DNA of 39,141 bases, taken from positions 1 through 39,141 of IMG/VR virus record IMGVR_UViG_3300002835_000453, one strand, 5' to 3'. How positions within the stretch are numbered: the first letter of the stretch is position 1; every line of letters starts with the position of its first letter. This DNA is from a virus. This document shows positions 35,144 through 39,141 of the stretch, in pieces. The notes under the pieces are model-generated. The model did not search any database. It saw only the letters and a program-made list of their open reading frames with translations, and was not told where the DNA came from. The position numbers and the translations under genes were made by a program.

Positions 35144-36466
35144 ATGCCTTATGATATTAAAAGAAACTATGGTGGTTGCAGTGGTTATGCAGTCGTAGGT
35201 CCTGGTGGTACCAAGGGCTGTCATTCAACACGAGGCAAAGCCGTTGAACAACAAAGGGCTTTATATGCCGCTGAATCGCAAACCAAAAAATCAGACACTG
35301 GGATTATAACAAATCAAGATGTTCCACAACCATACCCACATTCAATAGAAGATTGTCCAGATTTAAAAAATTGTCCAGACCACATGGCTTCTTATGACGA
35401 AGAAGCAAATAAAAAAGCACCATGCTGGGACGGATATGTACAACGTGGTATGAAGCCAGGAGAGGGTGGAAGAATGGTTCCAAATTGTGTTCCTGTTGCA
35501 AAATTAAAAGATTGCTGTCCAGATATGATTAAAATGGAAAACCCACAAGAAGGAATGTTTGTAATGGGTCCTGGAAATGAGTACACAAAAGAACATTCAC
35601 ATGGAAAAATAGAACATGTTATGAGAGATGGAAGTCTTGGTCCAGGATCTAAGTTTGAAATACAAGCCACTATGGAAGATCCAGCGTTACTAATTAGAAT
35701 TTATAAACAAACAGAAAATGGTTGGGAAGAAACAGATTTAATGACAGGATTTAAATCATCAGAAGCAACACTCGTTGGTAACGAACAAGATATGCAAGAG
35801 CATTCAATGGAAAAAGCAGATTCAGTTCGTATTGGACAAATGGTATCTTGGAACTCCAGTGGTGGAAGAGCAGAAGGAAAAGTAATTAGAATAATTAGAA
35901 GTGGAAAATATAAAGTTCCAGATAGTTCTTTTGAAATTAACGGAACAGAAGAAGATCCAGCAGTTGCAATTAGATTGTATCGTGATGGAGAGCCTACAGA
36001 TACAATTGTTGGTCATAAAATGAAAACATTAACAGTTAAAAAATCAATGGAAGAAATTGATTTAGAAAAAAGATCATTAGAAGATTTAGACTTAAGGCCA
36101 ACAGAATCGATGGCATCAAATGCTCGTAGAGGATTAGAATTAAGAAGAAAATTTGGCAGAGGCGGAACAGCAGTAGGAGTTGCTCGTGCTAGAGATTTAT
36201 CAAACAGAAATCAATTAAGCCCAGATACAGTATTAAGAATGTATTCTTTCTTTTCTCGTCATGAAGTAGATAAAAAAGGTAAAGATTTTAACAACTCAGA
36301 AAGACCATCAAATGGAAAAATTGCTTGGCTTCTTTGGGGTGGAGACTCTGGATTTGCATGGGCTAAGTCCAAAAGAAACGCAATTATGAATATTAGATCT
36401 CAAAAATCAAACGATGCAGCCTGGCAAGATTCAGCATTTTCATTTAAAAAATATCTTGACAATTAG
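35144..36466 (+). CDS. Multidomain head-associated protein with Tudor-like repeats
   Basis: A 440-residue protein with three recognisable parts. Residues 1-46 (CSGYAVVGPGGTKGCHSTRGKAVEQQRALYAAES) match the short 'GYAV...GCH-x-T...A-x-x-Q-x-x-ALYA' module often found in phage head-maturation proteins. Two repeats of about 80 residues (about 120-215 and 222-305) share the pattern FEI-x-x-T-x-EDPA-x-x-IR-x-Y, and the second starts VRIGQMVSWNSSGGRAEGKV, like the DUF2945/Hva_TUDOR domain. The C-terminal part (about 320-440) has ARRGLELRRKFGRGGTAVGV and IAWLLWGGD-x-x-FAWA, a domain seen in phage structural or protease-linked proteins. Seven cysteines cluster at about 60-125. Function unknown; expressed leaderless. 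Confidence 0.65.
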   Translation: MPYDIKRNYGGCSGYAVVGPGGTKGCHSTRGKAVEQQRALYAAESQTKKSDTGIITNQDVPQPYPHSIEDCPDLKNCPDHMASYDEEANKKAPCWDGYVQRGMKPGEGGRMVPNCVPVAKLKDCCPDMIKMENPQEGMFVMGPGNEYTKEHSHGKIEHVMRDGSLGPGSKFEIQATMEDPALLIRIYKQTENGWEETDLMTGFKSSEATLVGNEQDMQEHSMEKADSVRIGQMVSWNSSGGRAEGKVIRIIRSGKYKVPDSSFEINGTEEDPAVAIRLYRDGEPTDTIVGHKMKTLTVKKSMEEIDLEKRSLEDLDLRPTESMASNARRGLELRRKFGRGGTAVGVARARDLSNRNQLSPDTVLRMYSFFSRHEVDKKGKDFNNSERPSNGKIAWLLWGGDSGFAWAKSKRNAIMNIRSQKSNDAAWQDSAFSFKKYLDN

Positions 36467-36484
36467 ACTGTATTAGTATAAAAT
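36456..36484 (+). promoter_or_regulatory. Sigma70-type promoter for the accessory gene block
   Basis: TTGACA (36456-36461), a 17-nt spacer and TAAAAT (36479-36484), overlapping the end of the upstream gene. SD AAAGGAG (36490-36496) and ATG 36506 follow. It likely drives the accessory genes downstream. Confidence 0.6.
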
Positions 36485-36505
36485 TGTATAAAGGAGTTTT
36501 ATAAC

Positions 36506-36907
36506 ATGGTCGTAACAGGAATAAGAAGTATTTTTAAATTGTGTTTAATTGCTGCTGGAAGCAGTGCTTTAAATTTGGGTATCAATTTTAACTTTATAAA
36601 AAACATAATGAATGAAAATAAGAAAAACAATTTAAAAAATTTAACTGTTGAAAAAATAATTTCTACTCCACCAAAAGAACAGTCATCAATTCCTGAAGAA
36701 GATATTATAAAAGATGATGAAGATGTAAATGTTTCTATAGTAAATGATCTAGCGTATTGGATCAAAAATAATAAAGTTTATACTTCAAGAATTAATAAGT
36801 TTGGCGATATTGATGTTAAAAACGCTAAGGTAGTTGATGTTTTTAAGTTATCAAATAAAGAAACTCAGATGCTTTTAAAAATAGTAGATAACCTGAATTC
36901 TAATTAA
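36506..36907 (+). CDS. Unknown protein with N-terminal hydrophobic segment
   Basis: A 133-residue protein. Residues about 8-30 (SIFKLCLIAAGSSALNLGINFNFI) are weakly hydrophobic, possibly a membrane anchor or signal; the rest is Lys/Asn/Glu-rich and acidic around 60-75. A later start at ATG 36608 would drop the hydrophobic part, but the SD fits ATG 36506. No family recognised. It begins the accessory block after a sigma70-type promoter. Confidence 0.55.
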   Translation: MVVTGIRSIFKLCLIAAGSSALNLGINFNFIKNIMNENKKNNLKNLTVEKIISTPPKEQSSIPEEDIIKDDEDVNVSIVNDLAYWIKNNKVYTSRINKFGDIDVKNAKVVDVFKLSNKETQMLLKIVDNLNSN

Positions 36908-36908
36908 T

Positions 36909-37256
36909 ATGATTATTACAGTAGAGGGTACTAAAACCTTTTCCGATTATGAAATTTTTATGAGAGCAATGAGTGTGGCTTTGTCAAATATTAAAGATAA
37001 TGAAATAAATGTTTGGTCTTTAGGTCCTCATAAAATAAATAGTTTTACAGCATCTTTTTGTAATTCTTCAGAATCGTTTTTAAAAAATAAAGGTTTTAAA
37101 GTTAATTTTTATAAAATATCACATCAGTGGCTAGCAGAAAATTTGTTCAGTGTTGACTATTATGCTTTTTTTAGTATGCCAAAGGAACCTGAATCAAAAA
37201 TGTGTAAGGCTGCACAACTAGTAGAAGGGTGCGAAGTTGGAATTTTTAGATACTAG
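36909..37256 (+). CDS. SLOG-like nucleotide-binding-fold protein, putative
   Basis: A 115-residue protein. The N-terminal MIITVEGTKTFSDYEIFMRAMSVAL has the 'G-x-x-x-F-x-D-Y-x-x-F' start of SLOG (DprA/YspA-like) domains, which bind nucleotide-related ligands, and NVWSLGPHKINSFTASFCN looks like the second phosphate-binding strand-loop. The C-terminal half ends with a conserved-looking CEVGIFRY. No SD precedes ATG, which directly follows the upstream stop. Function unknown; SLOG folds are found in phage counter-defence and in signalling systems. Confidence 0.5.
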   Translation: MIITVEGTKTFSDYEIFMRAMSVALSNIKDNEINVWSLGPHKINSFTASFCNSSESFLKNKGFKVNFYKISHQWLAENLFSVDYYAFFSMPKEPESKMCKAAQLVEGCEVGIFRY

Positions 37257-37512
37257 TTATTGGTCTATAATTATTTTTATTATACAAACCTTATCTTTAA
37301 TTACGGTTTTGTTATTATTGATAAAGCAAAGTATGTTTGCAGCAACTCTGTCTGCAATTTTTTGGGTATTGCTTCAATTATCTTTTTCAATATATGGTTA
37401 TGCAACAAGTCAGGTAGGATTCTTTTTAATGGGAGTTGTTAATATTATAATTTCCATGATTGGGGTAATGGTCGGGGTATATAGAGATGAGGAAATAAGT
37501 AATGAAGATTAA
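37237..37512 (+). CDS. Small three-helix membrane protein
   Basis: A 91-residue protein with hydrophobic segments at about 8-27 (WSIIIFIIQTLSLITVLLLL), 33-55 and 58-80, ending with a short acidic tail (YRDEEISNED). TTG 37237 with SD AAGGG (37225-37229) 7 nt upstream gives a 20-nt overlap with the previous gene. The 'QVGFF-x-x-GVVNIIISMIGV' pattern resembles half of a PQ-loop/PnuC-type protein. Its size and topology would also fit a class I holin, but no endolysin is nearby, so that is only a possibility. Confidence 0.6.
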   Translation: MEFLDTSYWSIIIFIIQTLSLITVLLLLIKQSMFAATLSAIFWVLLQLSFSIYGYATSQVGFFLMGVVNIIISMIGVMVGVYRDEEISNED

Positions 37513-37723
37513 CGGATTTGATGAAATGAATTCTATAGTAAGCCTAAATAATAATGTTGAGTGGGATAATTGGACGGTAGTTGTATTAACAGATGATGAT
37601 GGCTATTATACTAAGAATGGCATTTTTAAAGACGGAGTATGGAAAACTCAATATAGATATGAAATGGTGGACTATGGTGTGTGGGAAATTCCAGATAGGT
37701 TTTTAACACATGTACAAGTTTAG
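37502..37723 (+). CDS. Small acidic protein of unknown function
   Basis: A 73-residue Trp-rich protein (six Trp) with alternating beta pattern (WDNWTVVVLTDDDGYYTKNGIF). SD GAGGAA precedes ATG. It overlaps the membrane gene upstream and the WhiB-like gene downstream. No family recognised. Confidence 0.55.
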   Translation: MKINGFDEMNSIVSLNNNVEWDNWTVVVLTDDDGYYTKNGIFKDGVWKTQYRYEMVDYGVWEIPDRFLTHVQV

Positions 37724-37994
37724 TGAGGATAGATCGTGTTTAAATATGGACACAAATTTATTTTTTGAAAAGTATGAAGAGGATGTTATTGTTGCACAGG
37801 GTATAGATACTCTATGTTCAAAATGTCCGTTTCAAAGAAAGTGTCTTGCGTATGGGGTAAGCAATCAAGAGTGGGGTGTTTGGGGCGGGGTATATATTGA
37901 ATCAGGTAAAATATCTAGAGAGTTTAATAAACATAAGGATAATGATGCTTGGTTTAAAATATGGTCTGGTGTAACAATGGATAAAAATGTATAA
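37710..37994 (+). CDS. WhiB-like Fe-S transcription factor
   Basis: A 94-residue protein with the full WhiB signature: C10 after an N-terminal DRSCL, then C36-x2-C39-x5-C45 as ligands of a [4Fe-4S] cluster, and the G56-V-W-G-G60 turn. WhiB proteins bind the primary sigma factor to redirect transcription and are redox- or NO-sensitive; they are found in Actinobacteria and their phages. The C-terminal basic part is short (about 66-94) and lacks the usual AT-hook-like Lys/Arg run, so it may act by blocking rather than binding DNA. Likely role: shift host transcription or regulate phage promoters. ATG overlaps the previous gene by 14 nt. Confidence 0.85.
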   Translation: MYKFSEDRSCLNMDTNLFFEKYEEDVIVAQGIDTLCSKCPFQRKCLAYGVSNQEWGVWGGVYIESGKISREFNKHKDNDAWFKIWSGVTMDKNV

Positions 37995-37995
37995 T
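37990..37995 (+). promoter_or_regulatory. Leaderless -10 promoter
   Basis: TATAAT lies exactly 6 nt before ATG 38002, with no SD. It overlaps the end of the WhiB-like gene. Confidence 0.5.
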
Positions 37996-38001
37996 TTATC
38001 A

Positions 38002-38256
38002 ATGCAAAAAGCATTTAAGTCAATTCCAGTTCCTAAAGATTTTAAGGCACATATAGTTGACTATGATACCTTTATTGTGATAAGATTTTATGAAAGCCAA
38101 TGGAGACATTATACAGAGGCAGAAAGATTTAAGTGCGTTACTTACATGTTAAATGTAAAACAAGCACTTGAAAAGTTAGGGGCTAGAGTGGCATTAGATC
38201 CAGTCCTTGACTTAGAAACACCAAAGGATAGAGCAGAGAGAAGAAGGAGAAAATAA
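38002..38256 (+). CDS. Small basic protein before SSB, start decided by leaderless promoter
   Basis: An 84-residue protein with a beta-rich centre (KAHIVDYDTFIVIRFY) and a basic C-terminal tail (KDRAERRRRK). An in-frame ATG at 37987 would add five residues but has a weak SD and would lie inside the predicted -10 region. ATG 38002 has TATAAT 6 nt ahead, as at other leaderless genes here. The stop overlaps the SSB ATG (TAATG). Function unknown; a DNA-linked role next to SSB is possible. Confidence 0.6.
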   Translation: MQKAFKSIPVPKDFKAHIVDYDTFIVIRFYESQWRHYTEAERFKCVTYMLNVKQALEKLGARVALDPVLDLETPKDRAERRRRK

Positions 38257-38648
38257 TGCCGCAAGTAATAACAGCAATTGGAAACTTAGTAAAAGATCCA
38301 GAAGTAAAAACTTTTGAAAAGGGTTCTTTAACTAAACTAAGAATAGCATGCACAGACAGAATGTCTGATGGTAATGGTGGATGGAAAGATGGGGACACAA
38401 ATTTTTATGATGTCGCTGTTTGGAAAACACTAGGGGAATATGCTGCGTCTACCTTAAAAAAGGGAGACAAGGTAATGGTTCAAGGTAAACTAAAATATCG
38501 TGAATTTAAACGTAACGATGGAACTAACGGAAATGCATACGAAATTGATGCTACCGATTTAGGAATGTACCTTACTAAAAAAACTGCTGGTAGTTCCAGA
38601 GTAGCAACATTAGTTCCAGCAGACGGTTCCACAACCGTTTGGGGATAA
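38256..38648 (+). CDS. ssb: Single-stranded DNA-binding protein (SSB, OB fold)
   Basis: A 130-residue SSB. The N-terminal pattern VITAIGNLVKDPEVKTFEKGS and the KGDKVMVQGKLKYREFKRNDG strand match the bacterial SSB OB fold (about 1-110). It lacks the cellular acidic DDDIPF-like tail (ends DGSTTVWG), so it may not recruit host partners. It differs from the gp32-like candidate at 24656, so the phage may carry two ssDNA-binding proteins. Start overlaps the upstream stop with SD AAGGAG. A perfect hairpin (38621-38640) lies in its last codons. Confidence 0.88.
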   Translation: MPQVITAIGNLVKDPEVKTFEKGSLTKLRIACTDRMSDGNGGWKDGDTNFYDVAVWKTLGEYAASTLKKGDKVMVQGKLKYREFKRNDGTNGNAYEIDATDLGMYLTKKTAGSSRVATLVPADGSTTVWG

Positions 38649-38666
38649 AACAAGGGAGGTAATACA

Positions 38667-38855
38667 ATGTTTTCATTTTTTAAAAAGAAAAAAGAAACAG
38701 TAATTCAAGCAGAAATGATTGACGATAGACGTGAGTCAATTGAGCAATCAAGACAAGCACAAGTGCCATCAGAACCTGATGACAGACGTGAAGCAATTAA
38801 GCAGTCAAGAGAAGTCAAAAAGACTGTTAAAAAGGCTACACCTAAAAAGAAATAA
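38667..38855 (+). CDS. Lys-rich protein with DDRRE repeat
   Basis: A 62-residue protein built around two copies of DDRRE(S/A)I(E/K)QSR (about 19-29 and 38-48), between a basic start (MFSFFKKKK) and a tail of KKTVKKATPKKK. SD GGGAGG is 9 nt upstream. The C-terminal Lys/Ala/Thr/Pro part resembles H1-like DNA-binding tails. Function unknown; a terminator-like hairpin follows. Confidence 0.65.
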   Translation: MFSFFKKKKETVIQAEMIDDRRESIEQSRQAQVPSEPDDRREAIKQSREVKKTVKKATPKKK

Positions 38856-38863
38856 TAAGATAG

Positions 38864-38869
38864 TATAAT
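38864..38869 (+). promoter_or_regulatory. -10 element just before a terminator-like hairpin
   Basis: TATAAT with no TG extension and no clear -35. The predicted start (about 38876) lies inside the hairpin at 38874-38899, so any transcript would begin with that hairpin. The downstream bases (TATAATAATTAGAGG) repeat those at 1130-1146, but there the hairpin comes before the promoter. Confidence 0.4.
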
Positions 38870-38873
38870 AATT

Positions 38874-38910
38874 AGAGGGGTGGAGAAATCTTCCCCTCTA
38901 TTTTATTTAT
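38874..38910 (+). terminator. Terminator or attenuator hairpin
   Basis: AGAGGGG (38874-38880) pairs perfectly with CCCCTCT (38893-38899), followed by ATTTTATTTATT. Nearly the same as the hairpin after the capsid gene (1083-1108), sharing GGAGAAAT-like loop bases. It separates the DDRRE-repeat gene from the last gene. Confidence 0.7.
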
Positions 38911-38923
38911 TAGGAGACAATAA

Positions 38924-39141
38924 ATGGGAATGTATATTCAAGAAAAAGATGATAAGGTAAAACAATCATTTAAGCCTAAAAAATGGCAGCCAATGATATT
39001 AAATGGAAAAGATGCAATTGTTCCTACAGAAGCAGGTAAATGTTTTTGGGAAGCACAATTACATTTGACTCTACCTAAAACAGGTAGGCCAACATATGTA
39101 AAGATGAACTACTCAAGAGACTATAAAGGTAAAAACGATAC
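38924..39141 (+). CDS. Unknown protein, cut off at window end
   Basis: At least 72 residues, beginning MGMYIQEKDDKVKQSFKPKK and open to the last base of the window. SD AGGAG (38912-38916) lies 7 nt before ATG. No family recognised from this part; the segment CFWEAQLHLTLPKTGRPTYV looks beta-rich. Confidence 0.6.
   Translation, partial: MGMYIQEKDDKVKQSFKPKKWQPMILNGKDAIVPTEAGKCFWEAQLHLTLPKTGRPTYVKMNYSRDYKGKND

Noticed and set aside
36895-36910. Possible leaderless promoter (TCTAAT) for the SLOG-like gene
   Set aside because: The hexamer has a mismatch and spacing of only 4 nt to ATG, so it does not fit the 6-nt series, although the gene has no SD.
38621-38640. Perfect hairpin AGACGGTT-CCAC-AACCGTTT at the end of SSB
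   Set aside because: It has no T-run after it and lies within the coding sequence before a closely coupled gene, so I do not call it a terminator.
1-39141. Minus-strand ORFs of 60-106 codons, and short + frame ORFs such as 4959-5147, 7584-7784, 33194-33391 and 37260-37442
   Set aside because: Each lies within a larger gene in another frame, has low-complexity or shadow composition and no SD or family pattern.
1-39141. tRNA genes, integrase, attachment site or CRISPR array
   Set aside because: No cloverleaf-like T-arm consensus, tyrosine or serine recombinase motif, direct repeat pair or spaced repeats were seen by eye.

Overview
The window looks like most of a lytic, long-tailed (siphovirus-type) phage genome. 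The DNA is visibly AT-rich, every gene I support lies on the + strand, and genes are packed with short overlaps (ATGA, TAATG, TAGTG). A WhiB-like protein (37710-37994) with the four cysteines and GVWGG turn of that actinobacteria-restricted family points to an actinobacterial host. With the low GC this suggests a small-genome aquatic actinobacterium (acI/Nanopelagicales-like); that host guess is inference. I see no integrase, repressor, attachment site, tRNA or CRISPR array. Portal, prohead protease and a lysis enzyme are not recognisable and probably lie outside the window.

Layout. 1-5000: HK97-type major capsid protein, head-tail connector genes, tail tube protein, and a cupin gene carrying its own promoter. 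5026-20941: tail assembly chaperones joined by a -1 frameshift, a 2498-residue tape measure protein, and tail-tip or baseplate genes ending in a small beta-rich protein. 20959-29619: a zinc-ribbon and an HTH-like gene (possibly joined by a second -1 frameshift), then a cellular-type replication set: DnaB helicase, DnaG-type primase, ssDNA-binding protein, DNA polymerase III alpha subunit (DnaE) and RecA. 29597-32524: recombination and nuclease genes (zinc finger, mini-resolvase, Cas4-like nuclease with Fe-S cysteines, RuvC-like resolvase, HTH, DUF1599-like). 32511-36466: terminase small and large subunits and a 440-residue protein with two Tudor-like repeats. 36506-39141: short accessory genes, including a SLOG-like protein, a membrane protein, the WhiB-like regulator, an OB-fold SSB and a cut-off last gene.

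Regulation. Two promoter architectures can be read. One is an extended -10 (TGnTATAAT) or -35/-10 promoter followed by a leader with a Shine-Dalgarno (SD) site. The other is a -10 hexamer exactly 6 nt from an ATG that has no SD, implying leaderless mRNAs (four cases, plus one at 9 nt). Two near-identical GC-rich hairpins followed by TTATTTATTT-type tracts act as terminators or attenuators. The capsid, tail tube and ssDNA-binding genes use C-ending and CGT codons far more than their neighbours, as expected for highly expressed proteins.
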